DNA from: Delphinus delphis | Taxonomy: Eukaryota; Chordata; Mammalia; Artiodactyla; Delphinidae | Direction of reading: 5' to 3' | Length of the DNA: 64,000 bases | Assembly (NCBI RefSeq): GCF_949987515.2 | Contig: NC_082696.1 | Coordinates: 64,116,447 to 64,180,446 of the forward strand | Part shown: positions 36,735 to 49,132 of the stretch, in pieces | Layout of the letters: each line of letters starts with the position of its first letter | Position numbering within the stretch: position 1 is the stretch's first letter | Translations under genes and position numbers: made by a program | Notes under the pieces: generated by a model | Seen by the model: the letters and a program-made list of their open reading frames with translations, nothing else | Database searches by the model: none | What the model was told of the DNA's origin: nothing

Positions 36735-37940
36735 AGTCATTCATTCAACATTGTGTGTGTGCTGTTTTATACTAAATGCTGTAGATGTCAGGACCAGTAA
36801 AGCACAACCTCTGCCCACAGATATAATCAGAGGCCAGTGGGGAAGATAGAACATATGCTACCACCATAATTCAGGAACGTTACAACAAAAACTGAAAAAA
36901 GCGTAAAGTACTCTGAGAGGAAAGAGAGGAAACAAATGACGAGTGAGGATGAAACGAACATTTACCAAGTTTTTCATCCATTTAATATCAAGTATTCAAT
37001 GATGCTACACAATAGACAGACTGCTAAGTGTCATGTAACAAAAATCTATAAAAAGAGTATAAAACAAATTACCGTACTCTCATGGTGTTTCAGACTTCAT
37101 GAGTTATATTTAACCTACACATACTCAAAAAAGAGGAAGTGCAGGAGGAAGAGAAACATATTTCAAGCAGAGTAAGAGATGGAAGAAAAGACACGGGATT
37201 ATGAGATGATTAGAAGTACTCAGAATCAGGTATGTGCATACAAGTGCAGGGAAAAATGTAGGGATAAAAGAAGAGTGTCACCATCCATACAGGGTGAGAA
37301 CAGACCATGAAGGAACTGGAAGTCGCCTTAGAATTTTAATCTTACTTGTTTAATCAGTAAATTGTAATCAAAAATTTTTGAGTAGAGGAATTGACAGATC
37401 TGTGTGTACATACGTAACGGAGGCAACAGACGGGAGGGCGAGTTACTGGTGCAGACAGGAAGAACGATGATGATGTCTATTATAATAGTCCAATAGAGAC
37501 TGAAGTTTTGAATGTGGGATAAGGTAACAATATTGAATAAGTGACAGGAATAAGGGTACAAGACGGTACAAGTTTGGGTGGTAGGGTGTGATGAGAGTAC
37601 AATTTCCCATGACTGGAGTGTGGAATACAGTGTAGTTTGACAGTCCGGTTCTGTGGTGGACTATTTGGATTTGAAGAACTTGTGGTTCGTATTGGTAGAG
37701 ATACCCAAGTAAGTAGCTAGAAATAGAAGGAATTTGAGAAATAAAGATGCATATTTGAATGGTGTGAATATGTGTTGTTAAAACAATGGGACTGGATGAG
37801 ATTGCCCAGGGGGCAAGAGCTGAGAAAGGAGGAAAATTGATAAAAGGAAAGACCACTGGTGAACAATTAAAGTAAAGGGGCAGGGAGAGAAAAAGGAGAT
37901 CCTGAAGGGCCTCCTTAAAGGCCTCTTTAAGGACTACCTC
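36735..37940 (-). mobile_element. L2 LINE, decayed
   Basis: The inverted 3' end of L2 is at the left ('cattcattcaacattgtg', then 'gcacaacctctgccc', 'agaggccagtggggaaga'). Further right come 'gagtagaggaattgacag', 'ataatagtccaatagagac' and 'gggactggatgagattgcc' (37789-37807), matching the same landmarks in the L2 at 44.5-46 kb. The 137- and 77-codon minus-strand frames run in L2 sense but are too degraded to be functional. Confidence 0.65.
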
Positions 37941-38149
37941 TTAAGGTAGTCAGGAAAATCACTAATGTGTTTCCAAAAGAAAGGAGTAATAAAAACAACA
38001 TATAATAAGACAATCTAATACACTTGGGGACCACCAATGATCTTTATAGAATAGAGTCAGTAAAATAGTAGGACAGCAATCATTCTACAGAAGAGGGGAG
38101 AGTGAGTAGGAGGTAATGAGGTAGAAGCAGCAAATTAAACACTAAGAAC

Positions 38150-38395
38150 AAGCATTGATATAGAGTTTACAACACACCAGGCCCTATTGTAAATGCTTTA
38201 CATACTTTTACACATTTAATCCTCAACAATGACCATCTGAGGTAGGTAGGATTATTAGTCAGATTTAGAAAAAGCAAAACAGAGCCAGAAAGAAATTAAG
38301 TGATTAATCCAAGGACACGGCCAAGAATAATGCAACCGGGATTTGAACTTGGGCAATTAACTCCAAAACCTCTCCTCTTAACAACCACAAATTAT
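38150..38395 (-). mobile_element. MIR SINE, nearly full length
   Basis: Inverted MIR landmarks: 'acaccaggccctattgta', 'atgctttacatac', 'cacatttaatcctcaaca', 'tctgaggtaggtagg', 'aaagaaattaagtgat', 'ccaaggacacggccaag', 'gggatttgaacttgggc'. Good overall preservation. Confidence 0.85.
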
Positions 38396-38399
38396 TTCC

Positions 38400-38870
38400 C
38401 AGTATGCATATTGCTTTGCTTTGTGTTTTGTTCCTCCACCCATCCAGGGGTGGAGTCAGTTTTGCCATGATCATGAACTTGTGCTGGCCTTGTGATTTAC
38501 TTTAACCTATAGAATGTGGCAGAGGTAATGTTGCTGGAATTCTAGAGCCTAGGCCTCAAGAGGCCTTGCAATTTCATCTTCATCCTCTTAAACCACTGTC
38601 CTGAGATACCACTCAGAGATGCTAGTCTCGCCTATTAGCCACATGGAGAAGAACAGAGGCGCCCCAGCAGAACAATCAGCATTCATTTCCAGACATGTGA
38701 ATAACCCAATCCAGCCAAAGATGCAGATGATTGAGTCCAGGAGAAACCAGCAAAAAAAAGAAAAAAAAAAAAACCACCCAGAAGAGAACCCATGGAATCC
38801 TGAGAATTAATAGACAATTGTTTTGACTAAACACTAAAGCATGTGGCATTAGTTTTGGCACCAAGTTGTA
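38400..38870 (+). mobile_element. MaLR-type LTR (MLT1-like)
   Basis: The order of features fits a plus-strand MLT1-type LTR: an early 'cttgtgctggccttgtgat' region, 'agcctaggcctcaagagg', 'agacatgtgaataaccc' and a late 'aatcctgagaattaa' followed by 'ttgttttgactaaacacta'. A (A)n/(GAAA) run interrupts it at about 38752-38773. No internal sequence adjoins it. Confidence 0.5.
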
Positions 38871-39799
38871 GGAAGAAAATATAAAAGCATCAAGGAGAGT
38901 GTTAGTGGATTCTGGGAGAACAATGAAGGAATTACTACTAAAGGCTTGAGAAAGGGAGATCCATATTACGCAGTGGAGAAACAGTCAGAGACAATGTCAT
39001 CTGACAAATGTGGAATATAAAAAATATACCTAATGAACTTGTGAATCTGAGCAAGGAAACTTCCAGACAGAATGTGAAAACTGTCAAATGGCTTCTTATA
39101 GCTTATATGATAAGGTACGAGAAGGGAAAGATAAACTAAAGTTCAAGGAGCAAGAAAAATCTGCAGGAATTACAGAAGACCCAGTACATATTATGGGTTG
39201 GAAAATAAACCTGTTTATCTTCTCTATATTCTGCCCACAAAAAGATTTTTTAAAATAAAAAGTGGCCTCATGGTAAACTTGAAATTAAGGCTGTTAAGCT
39301 CTCAGAAAATTAAATTGCTACTCTAGGCTAGGAAAAAAGAACATCTGAAAATCATAAGGGCATTATGCCTTAGAAGTTTCACATATTCTTCAAATAGCAA
39401 GAGGTCCATCTAAAAATGAATTGTGAATTTATCTTTTAGATCATGGAGGAAATGTCAGTCAGATTCATAGGAAACTAGAAAATATTAAGAGAAAGTTATC
39501 AACAAAAACAGTACTAGTTTGAGCTAAAAGGGACAGTGACAGATTAAAATAAACAGAATACTTTGAGAAAGATACTCAGCTGCAAACAGGGCTATTTCGT
39601 ATTTTAAAAAAAGAAAGAAAAGAAACAAAGAAGGAATGTCTCCCCAGAAGGCGGACCATGAGCCCAAGGTCTTGAGCCAAAGGCCCAGAGGGAAGAGACA
39701 AGAGCTGATGAGAAAAAAAGCTTAGAGAACCACTCCTAGAAAATGCAAATAAATCATTATCAAATACCATTTTCTATTCTAGGAGTAGGAGGAAGTGGT

Positions 39800-40580
39800 G
39801 GCATGTGTCCAAATGAAGTTCAGAATCACTGGAATGTCCATAGACCATTGACTATGTGCCTTCTTTCCCTCACTTTTTAAAATGGAAATTTCTATTGTGG
39901 TTATCCCCATACTTTTTTCACCATTATCTGTTGGGAAGGGAGAGTGATGGATAAATTACCTCTCTCTTTTACAGATCTCTGGACTAAGAGAACTCACACA
40001 TAGAAGGTCTCACCCAACCTGATACAAATCATGAGATCAAAGCCTTCAATCCTGATGCCTTGATTTGATGAAATTTTGTTGGGGTCTTTGGAAGGGTGAA
40101 TGCATTTTGCACATAAGAACTCTGTGAATAATTTCTGCCAGAAGACAGACTACAGAAGATTAACAGTGCCATGAATTTTTTGCAGCTTCTCCCAGCAAGA
40201 AGTGGGGACTGTTTCCCCGCTACTAGTAGAAGTGACAAGTACTGTAGTCTAAGCCACAGAGGCGTTTCAGATTCAACCATTCCCCTTAGAGTGCTAGGCT
40301 GACACTAGTGAAGGAAGCAGGTTTAGCCTGCTATAGGAGGAGAGGCCACACGGAGGAGAACCAACGTGTCCCAGGTAACTGCCAGACGTGAGTGAGAACA
40401 TTTTGGACTGTCCAGCCTAGCTAACCCTCTTGTTAAATGTAGCCACGCAAGTGGGTTGGGAGAAATCAACAAAAGGAACCTCCCAGCCAACCCACAGAAT
40501 CCTAAGAACACTCCTTGTTTTAGCCTGGTAACTTTTGGAGTGATTTTTTAAATGTAGCATTATATAACTGATAAATACAT
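39800..40580 (+). mobile_element. MaLR remnant: possible internal end plus MLT1-like LTR
   Basis: From about 40290 the plus strand follows an MLT1-type LTR: 'ctgctataggaggagaggcc', 'cgtgagtgagaacattttgg', 'actgtccagcctagctaa', 'aacccacagaatcctaag', 'cttgttttagcctggtaac'. The stretch before it, with 'gggtgaatgcattttgcac' (40095-40113), resembles the 3' end of MaLR internal sequence that normally precedes the LTR. No open frame survives. Confidence 0.45.
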
Positions 40581-40729
40581 TGTTGTTCACTAATGTACTG
40601 TACTTTTAAAGGAGTTTGTTTGCAAAAGGCAAAGGTAAGGTTTTAGTTTGAAAGATAGGTTGATTCAATGGATGTTGTTTGTGCATGCAAATTTTCTAAA
40701 ATGGGGAAATCTGGAACACATTTGGCAGA

Positions 40730-41330
40730 TGGAACAAAATATAACAAGGTATGAGTTAACATTATTAGGAATGAGAAGAGGTCATTCCCATCTACGTGGC
40801 AGAGATTAAAATGATAAATAGTTATAAGCAACTATATGCCAACAAAAGTAAGAAATTTCAACACAAATGAGAAATTCCTAGAGTGGTCAAGATGTAGTAG
40901 AAAACTTGAACAATACAATTATTAATGATATTAAGTAACTTAAAAACATTTAAACACACAAATAAAGCTCACATAGCTTTATAGGAATATTTGGTATTAG
41001 AGACATAGTAAATTCAACTTTAATCTAATTCTTCCAGAAAATGGAAAATGAAGGAATACTCCCCTATTGATTTTATGAGACTAGTTTCACCTTAACTGTA
41101 AAAATTCTAACAAGGACAGTACAAAAAAGAAAAAAAAAATGTTGGGCATTCTTACTCAGGGACACAGATGGTAAAATCCTAGAAATTATATCAGCAAAAT
41201 TGTGACATTTAGTTTTATCATAGAAGTGAAAGCTTGGTTTATTCTTAAAAATGTATAAACTTTAAATACTGGACTTTATCAGTTTAAAAGAGAAAAAAAA
41301 GATTTTCTCAATAGGTAAAAAAATAAAAAA
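40730..41330 (+). mobile_element. Old L1 ORF2 (reverse-transcriptase region) relic
   Basis: The plus strand shows decayed L1 ORF2 text: 'aagcaactatatgccaaca' (40827-40845), 'gagaaattcctagag', 'ctaattcttccagaaaatgg' and 'gaaggaatactcccct'. The reading frame is broken throughout. It belongs to an older family than the L1 at 60-64 kb. Confidence 0.65.
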
Positions 41331-42179
41331 TACACGCTGCACAAACTTATTCAGTTGCCTTGGTAGGTCATTAGGTGAAGCAGTCATATATGTAGCTCCC
41401 TATTTCGCTATTTCGTTCCCCTTTGTTTTGACTATGGGAGAAAAAAAAATCACAGAATGGAATCTGTATCCTCCTGTATATTAGCCCAACTTACTTCACA
41501 AGGTATTACTTCCTAGCCAGAGCCATAATTGAGTTTTTAAAATTCCATTTCACCATTATTTTTGGTTTGTTGCTTCTAGCTGGTGGGGTACACCATAGGG
41601 AAAGATCACTGAATACCGTGGCATCAGCCCACTGTCTTTCTTCTCTTGCCAGAGGCTGAATTCTTTCATTTGAAGCAATAGTGTATAGAACTTTCTAACA
41701 ATAAATAAAGCTTTCTAATTCCTTAAAGGTTGTTTCTGGCAGAAGTAGGCAAGGGAACCAAATCCGTATCTAGTGTAAGGATCTAGTCCACTGAAAACAT
41801 ATTCTGTCTGCCGTCTTCTCTAAGATAAGAAAGGTCTAATAGAATTGACTTATCACCAGATGACTGGACATTGTTCTCTGCCCCTGGGAGATAGGGCACC
41901 CAGCAGTGGCTGTAGCCAGATCAAATATGAGATGGGGACGGGGGTGCAGTGAGGATTGGGTGGGGGTGGGTTACTTGTTGAAAAGTTAATGAAAAACATC
42001 TCTGGGCCTCTTCCTTTATAAGTCCAGCGGGCAGACACTCAGGCTGATAGTGAGAAAGAATGATAGTGACAGGATAAGTCTTTTTTGTGTGTTTTTATAA
42101 CACCTGATCATTGAGTGTCTCCTCATGTATACTGAGTGTTTATATTGGAAACAAATATTTTTACTCCTTAGGCCTCTTC
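41331..42179. other. Gene-free sequence
   Basis: No gene recognised. May hold further decayed endogenous retroviral sequence continuous with the relic to its right. Confidence 0.35.
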
Positions 42180-43170
42180 TGTATGATTCATCCCTATAAT
42201 CTGGTCATGCCCAACTTGATGGCTTAGTAGATGAGATAATACCCAGTTCACAAGGAGCTTATCAGGTTTTTTTTTACTCAGAGGACATGAATTTCCTCCC
42301 AAACACTATTGTTCTACACTGCAATTTCCCATCAGCAATTGACATAGTCTCCAGAGAGCACTGCAGTCTGACAGCAGGCACCTTGGACATGCTTGATTTC
42401 AACAGATTATAAGCACAACGGGCAATACTTTTTGCACTGCAAGTTGGGCCAGCTGGAGGGCGTACACTGCTCTAAGTCCCATGCAAAACTCTCAATATTC
42501 TTGGTTACTAACTAAATAGATAGGAGTAGCATTTCTAAATATGTGTAACAATTGAGCAACCCACTAAATTTGGCATATGTCATCTACAAATCCAAAGTGA
42601 CCCAGTAGGCATTGTGCCTTTTTCACAGTTAGGGGGTCCAGGATGCAAGTCATCTGACACTTTGGAAGGGCTATTCCAACATCCTGAGACGCCTGAACAG
42701 CCGAAAAACGATTTCAGTGGTATGCACCTAAAAGTCCTTTAGTGTATTTCCCATTGTCTAGTATGCATGTATCTTTCAAGGGATCTAGGATACTTGCTAC
42801 TTACCAATCAATATACCCTATCAGCATGGACAATCAATATAATAGACCAGCAGGATTTCCTATAGGAAACAAGATAATTAAGGTCCCACTGAGCTAAATG
42901 ATGAAGCCAACCCAGGAACTGATGGAGCCTTGTGGCAAAACAGTACAAGTATACTCTGCCAGTTGACAGTGACTTCTGATGCTCTTTGTTTTTGGTTTTG
43001 AGGGAAAAATGCATTGATCAGCTTGATAGCTAATTTCGCAGGTGTCAGGGACTATATTTACTATCTCCATTAAGGAGAAAATGCAACTGGAGATGCCTCT
43101 TCATTGAGCTTATGATAGACTACTATCATTCTCAGTGATTCATCAGCCTTCTACATAGGCCACAGTTAAA
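42180..43170 (-). mobile_element. ERVL-type pol relic (decayed endogenous retrovirus)
   Basis: The minus strand resembles the pol region of ERVL elements around the reverse-transcriptase active site. The stretch at about 42800-42900 reads in the expected order (a Leu-Asn-Tyr-Leu-Val-like segment, then a region where the active-site aspartates should be), and a further part at about 42560-42720 follows collinearly. The frame is broken by several stops and shifts; the longest surviving frame is 68 codons (42808-43014). No LTR pair, gag or envelope region is visible around it. Identification is from general resemblance and needs a database search. Confidence 0.45.
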
Positions 43171-43179
43171 TGGGACTGT

Positions 43180-44060
43180 GATGGGATAACCACCTCAGTG
43201 GATGGAAATTGCATCCTTCCAATTCTTGGGGCAAAAACTATGGAATCATTCTTGATTTCTCTCCTTCTCTCACATGCACATCCAATTTGTCAAGAAATTC
43301 TATCAGGCTTATATGACTGTAATAGCCTCCAAACTGCTCTCTTACCTTCATCTTTGTCCCCTACCATTGATTTTCATTGTAGCAACAGAGAAATACTTTA
43401 AAAATATAAGGCAGATCATGTCATTCTTCCGCTCAAAATGCTGCAGTGCTTCTCCGCTTCACTCATAGAAAAGAGTGAAGTCCTTACTGTGGCTTTCAAA
43501 ACTCTATGGGTTCTGGGTCTTCATTCGGTCTCTGAGTTCATCTCCTGATCTCTTTGTTCATTCAACTCCGGCCACGCTGGCCTCCTTGCTGTTTCTCAGA
43601 CACACCAGGCACACTCTTGCCTTAACTTCTTTGTTCTAGTTGTTTCTGGTACATGGAATGTTTTTCTCCTATAAATCCAAATTTCTAGCCTCCTTACTTT
43701 CTTTAAATCTTTGCTCAAAGTCGTCTGCTCAATGACGCCTCCTCTGGTCACCCTATTTACTACAGCGAACTCTCCTCCTTCCCCATTACTTGCTTAGTTC
43801 TGCTGATTCCCCATACTCTGCTTTATTTTTTTTTCCTGTATATTTTTCCTTTTTTCCTGTATGTTTCACCTTTAATATGTAACATATTTAATTTATTTTA
43901 CTTACTCATGCTTATTAGTATTTATTTTCCTTTGCTATAATGTGATCCCCATGGTGATAGACTCTTTGTCTGCTTTGGTCATTGATGTGCCCTAAGATCA
44001 TAGAGTTGTACGTGGCATATAGCAGGTACTCAAAATATTTGAGGAATCCATGAATGGCTA
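43180..44060 (+). mobile_element. L2 LINE, long 3' portion
   Basis: One of the best L2 copies in the window: 'attgcatccttccaattc', 'atcattcttgatttctctcc', 'cacatccaatttgtcaag', 'actgtaatagcctccaaac', 'gcagatcatgtcattctt', 'gctggcctccttgctgt', 'tcaatgacgcctcctctgg', 'tgatccccatggtgata' and the terminal 'gcatatagcaggtactc'. The frames at 43198-43401 and 43274-43468 are decayed L2 ORF2 C-terminal sequence. Confidence 0.85.
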
Positions 44061-44079
44061 GACAGATGAATCCTAAATG

Positions 44080-44440
44080 GATGTTGAGTGAAATAAAGCA
44101 AGTTGCAGAAAATGCGTACCATATGATTCCATTTACATAAAGAAGAAAAAATGAAAACTATATGTTGTTTAGCAACTCATCCATGCATGTTAAACTGTGA
44201 AGAAAAACAAAGGAATCATAAGCACAAAAGTCAAAATAGTAGTTATTCTGAAGTGTAGGGAGGAAAATGTAATTCAGGTGAGGGACACCAGTTATTTTAG
44301 AGAGAGAGATGATGTTCTTATAGCTATTTGAGTAGAAGGCAAAATGGTATTTGATTTATTATTCATTGTATGCTTTTTGCTTCATATACAGGAAGTGATT
44401 AATAAAATATTAATTTTTAATTTTAAAATGTATTAGTATA
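44080..44440 (+). mobile_element. Old L1 (L1M) 3' UTR fragment
   Basis: Landmarks include 'tgagtgaaataaagcaag', 'cgtaccatatgattccatt' (44117-44135), 'acataaagaagaaaaaatg' and 'gttattctgaagtgtagg'. This is the region just downstream of L1 ORF2 in old families. It lies between two oppositely oriented L2 elements. Confidence 0.65.
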
Positions 44441-44459
44441 AACTTTTTTTTAAATACAC

Positions 44460-45990
44460 ATTCATTTAGATGTTGGATGCTAGATACTGTCCTTGATGCT
44501 GGGAATATCAGAGAACGAAACAGAAAAACAAAACAAAACAACAAAAACAAACAGAAAAACCTTTGTCTTCCCAGAGTTTAATTATAGTGTGGGAGATAGT
44601 AAAAAAATAGATATGTAGCTCTGTAGTCTCTCAGATATTCGTAAGTATAGTGGAAGTGGCACTTTACATATGAACATCAGGGAAGACCTCACTGAACTAA
44701 GGCCTGAGGAACAAGGGAATCCAAATCATAGGGAGATCTCGGGAGAATTATTTTAGGCAGATGGAAAAGCTGGTGTGCTTATCCTGACTTGAGAGTATTT
44801 AGGGAATAATGTGTCCTCTGCGACTCAAGAACCAAGAGGTCAAAGGATAGAGCTATAAAATATGAGGCCAAACTCTATTATAAGGGCCTTAGATTGTAGT
44901 CTGAATTAGGTAGGAAAACTCTGAAGATTTGATCAAAGGAATACTATAATGGAGCATTTAAAAATAAAGGCATTCTGGCAGCTGTGTTGAGAATCAACCG
45001 TGGGGAGATGAGGGCAGAGTTAGGGAGAAGACCTGCTAAAAGACCCCTGTAGTAACTCAGGCAGAGAAAATTGGGACATGGACCAGTGTATCACAGAGGA
45101 GGTGGTGAGGTGTTGTCAGATCCTGGGCACGTTTTGAAGCTTTTCCTGATGGATTGGATGTGAATTGTGAGAAAAAAAGAGGAGTCAAGGATGGCATGAA
45201 AGTTCATAACCTGAGCAATAAGATGGAGCTATGTACTGATAGGGAAGATTGTACACTGTAGAACAATGTCTTAATCTTTTTGGCTGATATAAACTGGGTG
45301 GCTTACAAACAATGGAAATTTATTTCTTACAGTTTTGGAGACTGGAAGTCTCTAAGATCAAGGTGCCAGCAGATTGGGTGTCTGGTGAGAGCCTGCTTCC
45401 TGGTTCATAAATGGCTGTACTTTTGTTGTGTTCTCACACAGCAGAAGGGGTAAAGGAGTTCTCTGGGGCCTCTCTTATAAGGGCACCAATCCCATTCATG
45501 AGCTAATCACCTCCCAAAGGCCCCACCTCCAAATAGCATCATATTAAGGATTTGGTTTCAGCATATGAATTTTGAGGGGACACAAACCTTCAGTTTATGG
45601 CAATTAGGATTCAGATTTAGATGTATCAAATTTGAGACATAGTGTAGATTAAGCAATTGGGTATACAAACCTGGAGTTCAAGGAAGAGGTCTAGAGATAA
45701 CATTTTGTGAATCATCAGAAAATAAATGGCTTTTAAAGCCATGCTACTGGATGGAATAATCTCAGGCGTGTGTGTGTACGGGATGTTTTCGAAGACTAAG
45801 CCCTGGAGCCCTCCAACATTTGAAGTCAGAGAGTTGAGGAGAAGCCAGTAAAGGAGTTTGAGGGTGACTGGCTCGGAAAGATGGCCAAGAAAGTGTGGTG
45901 TTCAGTTCCGAGGCTGTGCTCAAGGTGTTTAAGAAATGAGTGATCGATTGTGTCAAATGTTGCCATTATGCCAAAAAAAAAGAAAAGAAA
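44460..45990 (-). mobile_element. L2 LINE, long inverted portion, split by an LTR
   Basis: Inverted L2: the 3' end starts at 44461 and the element runs through 'aacatcagggaagacctcac', 'ggcattctggcagctgtg', 'aggagtcaaggatggcatg' and 'cctgagcaataagatggag', then after the LTR 'caattgggtatacaaacct', 'gagttcaaggaagaggtct' and 'ctaagccctggagccctcc'. The minus-strand frame at 45762-45956 still shows L2 ORF2-like text ('DFKCWRAPGLSL'). A MaLR LTR has inserted at about 45270-45605. Confidence 0.8.
45270..45605 (-). mobile_element. MaLR LTR (MLT1/MST-like) inserted in L2
   Basis: Inverted solo LTR with well kept landmarks: 'actgggtggcttacaaaca', 'tttatttcttacagttttgg', 'aaggtgccagcagattggg', 'tcctggttcataaatggc', 'acctcccaaaggccccacc', 'atatgaattttgagggga'. 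L2 sequence continues on both sides, so the LTR element entered the L2 and then presumably lost its internal part by LTR-LTR recombination. Confidence 0.8.
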
Positions 45991-48900
45991 AGTTAAGGAC
46001 TTGAAATTGTTTCTGGAGTAACACGGAGAGAACCTAGGTAAGAACTGTTTTTTGGAACATTAAAAGTAAAATGAATATGAATGGAAATGGTGAGTACAGA
46101 CACCAGAAAGCTAAACAATTTTTAGTTTCAATCAAAGAAAGGATAGTTTAAATTCCCTTGAATCTAAATAGGAAGTTTACTTCTCAATATTTCTTGATCG
46201 TGCTTCTGAGAATGGTCATGTCTCTACTTGGTCCCTGGCTCACTGGGTGGTTTGGATCAACAGTTTATGGGAGTATTTTGTGAGTCAAGCGGCTTTGTTC
46301 TCCATAAATAGAATATTTTACAATCCATTTCCATTCCCTTCCCTCCATAGAATCAAAATGTTCTTGGCATGCACGGTTCCTGGAAATCTACCAGGGCATG
46401 GCGCACCCGTTTCCTTGTGGGAAACTTCAGCAATCACCATCTGGAATCAGCTGTCAGCTGTAACAGGAACAATGTTTCAGTGGTAGAGCTGAGGCCAGTT
46501 GGAGTAGAGATCTTGAGCTTATTTCAAGGATGTTGATGCTAGTGAACCAGCATCATATTCTTTCTTCCAAGATTTCCAGTCATCATAGCTAAGACATTTT
46601 TACTACTATACAATTTATATTCAATTTTCTTTTGAAAAGGCATTGGGTTACTGCATGCAAAATATGCCCCATTGTTTGCAAGACCTACACACTCGTGAAT
46701 TTAGTAAATGTGGAAGGGGAAATTTTTTCTTCACTTTTATACAGCATTATTAACTTTATCTGTCACTAGCTTTCTACTTAGATTCCTTAAAACCCCACTG
46801 ATTCTTTCCCTGGTTATTTGCTTCTTTTATTGATCTCTCTTTTCCAAAGCCATAGGCAGTACCAAGCACAACAAACAATTTAAGGTCTTTATTTGTCTCT
46901 TGAGTCAAACAGTTTAAAATCCATCTGATGATATTATCTCTTTGGCCTATAAACTTTATAGTGGGCCTTAATAAAAAAACTTAATGTTTTCAAAGCATAA
47001 TCTCATTCTAATTTCTTTTTTTTTTCTGTTGTCACACAAGACCCTACCTTAGTTGCCCACTACATTTATTCTCTCAATTTTGGATTTGCTAAACAGTGGT
47101 ATATAAACATTCATTGGTTTTAATTACCCATATCACACATTCTTATGCATTTGTTCCACAAAAATACATTAAATATACAGCTTCCTTTTTTCTGCTGTGC
47201 CACTGTAAAGGTTGTCTGAGGTACTGTTTACTCCCATTTAGTTATATCCTCAGGGTTATCATTTGTTATCCGGCAGAGTTCAGTAATGTTCCAATTCTCT
47301 AGCTGTTTTCTAACTACATGATTTTTCTAGACTCTCTTTATGTTCGTGACTCTGAAATAAAACATTTTATCTGACGAAGAAGCTAAGACTCATTTTATCA
47401 AACAACATATTTTATGTATCCACTCACATCTAACTGCTGCTGACTTTTTTAATAAAAATTTTTTCTTCTCCCCCAAGTTTCAAGCTCTACCTTTATGGGA
47501 ATCGTTTTCATTTTCATTACAATGACGTAAAGAATTATCAGCATTTCTTAGACTAGGGCTAAAGGACGGTTGGACTTGGCGTTTCTTTATATATCAGACC
47601 GTAGGTCATATGGCATGCAAGGAACAGGTGATAAAGTAGTGAGCAAGATAGACACAGAACCTACTGTCACAGACCATTAATCAGGGATGCAACCAATAGA
47701 ACAGGTAGAGTGAATGATAGGGGAAGTATAGGATGCCAGCCAGTCCCTTAGGCTTCAATATTTCTCCACACTTCATTCTGGTGCCCCTCATGACTCCATG
47801 GTAGAATGTTATTCACCTGATATTCATATTTCCTGCATTTAAGAGTCTTGTCTTAAAGGAATGAGACATAGGGTAGGTGTTTCATGAGCAGCAGGTATTT
47901 TGAGGTCTGAGGACTTGGGAAAGAGCAGTAGGAACAAGCTAACTACAACTGCCAACTTCAGGATTTTGCTCAGTGTTAGAACTATGGGATTATATTGTTG
48001 GAATTCAAGGAGGATATTTTAGTATAATGCTTTTTTATGCCATAGAATCCTCGTCTTTCGCCTGTCATCCTGAGATTGTTTCAAACCCTTATGCCAACTT
48101 TTTCCTCTGAAACCTGTGTCTGTATTAAAAGGAGCTTGGTCAGAATATTCTCTAGTAAATCTATTTTAATTTGCTGTGACGAACAAATGTGAACATGCCC
48201 CAACCACTATCACTATCCTGGATCCAAAATTTGTTTGTAGAACTTGGGGAGGGGGCAGGGGATGAATAGAGAAAATTGTGACATGCTGCTAATTCATGAT
48301 ATACTCCATGCTTGGTTGAGGCTATATTATGCCCGACCAAGAGAAGTGACACGTGAAGACCAGGTAAATCTGCAGAGGCAGGATAAGAGATAGTAAAAGA
48401 TGAATAATATGGAAGCTGCAGTTAGATGGGCGATATACACAGAAAGCTTCAGCGATAAATATTTAGTAGAATTTACAGAAAGCATCCAGAGCACAACATT
48501 TAGGAGTTTCAGAAGAAGAAAACACAATAATAGGTGCTGGCTTTCCAGGGTGAGATACCAATCCTGGTACCCACATAAGGGCTCAACCTTACAGCACATG
48601 ACCTCAACCTGTTAATTGAAATATGATTTTTGCCTAAGAAGTCAGATAATAAATAATCTAAAAGGAAGCAACAATGAAACTGAACTGATGCTGGACCAGT
48701 GAGCTAAAGTCCTAAACTGTATGTTTCATTTTCCTGTGACAGATGGGAAGATTTACAATAAAGAAATGCTGAATGATATCAATTTATAAAATTAGGAAAT
48801 TACAGAGGAGACTCAAGGTAAAAATTCTGATCTCAGGCTTTTCTTCTAGTCAGTTGGATGAGTTTAATTTTAAATACACAAGTAGTGATGTGATCTCTAG

Positions 48901-49056
48901 TTTTATGGAGTGACTTACATCTCCTTATAAATTCATAATTTTGTATCTTGCTTTGTTAACTTAAAATTCCCTCTACAGTTAAGTTGATGTATAGAAGTAC
49001 TGTCCTTCCTTTGGAATATCAAAGTAGATTTACTTGGAAAAAATGTAGAAAATTTT
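45991..49056. other. Mostly unique gene-free sequence
   Basis: No gene recognised. A short inverted L2-like fragment may lie at about 47600-47700. The plus-strand frame at 48400-48615 and the minus-strand frame at 48327-48599 have no domain features. Confidence 0.45.
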
Positions 49057-49132
49057 TCAAACTTTAAGTATGTGTGGCCAAATTGCTTTTAGGAAAGATG
49101 GTATTAAGATTATACAACACACCAGTGATGCA
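49057..49132 (+). repeat. 76-bp perfect duplication, copy 1
   Basis: Identical over all 76 bases, same orientation, to 50096-50171. The segment begins TCAAACTTTAAGTATG and ends CACCAGTGATGCA. The identity ends sharply on both sides. The local context at copy 1 looks like an old inverted L1 fragment (about 49000-49300), suggesting copy 1 is the donor. Confidence 0.97.

Noticed and set aside
37443..37856. 137-codon minus-strand open frame
   Set aside because: It lies in a decayed L2 element. It reads in L2 sense but keeps no recognisable reverse-transcriptase or endonuclease motif; treated as a chance remnant.
48327..48615. Overlapping frames on both strands (90 codons minus, 71 plus) in a repeat-poor stretch
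   Set aside because: Translations show no domain; without conservation or transcript evidence they are not supported as genes.
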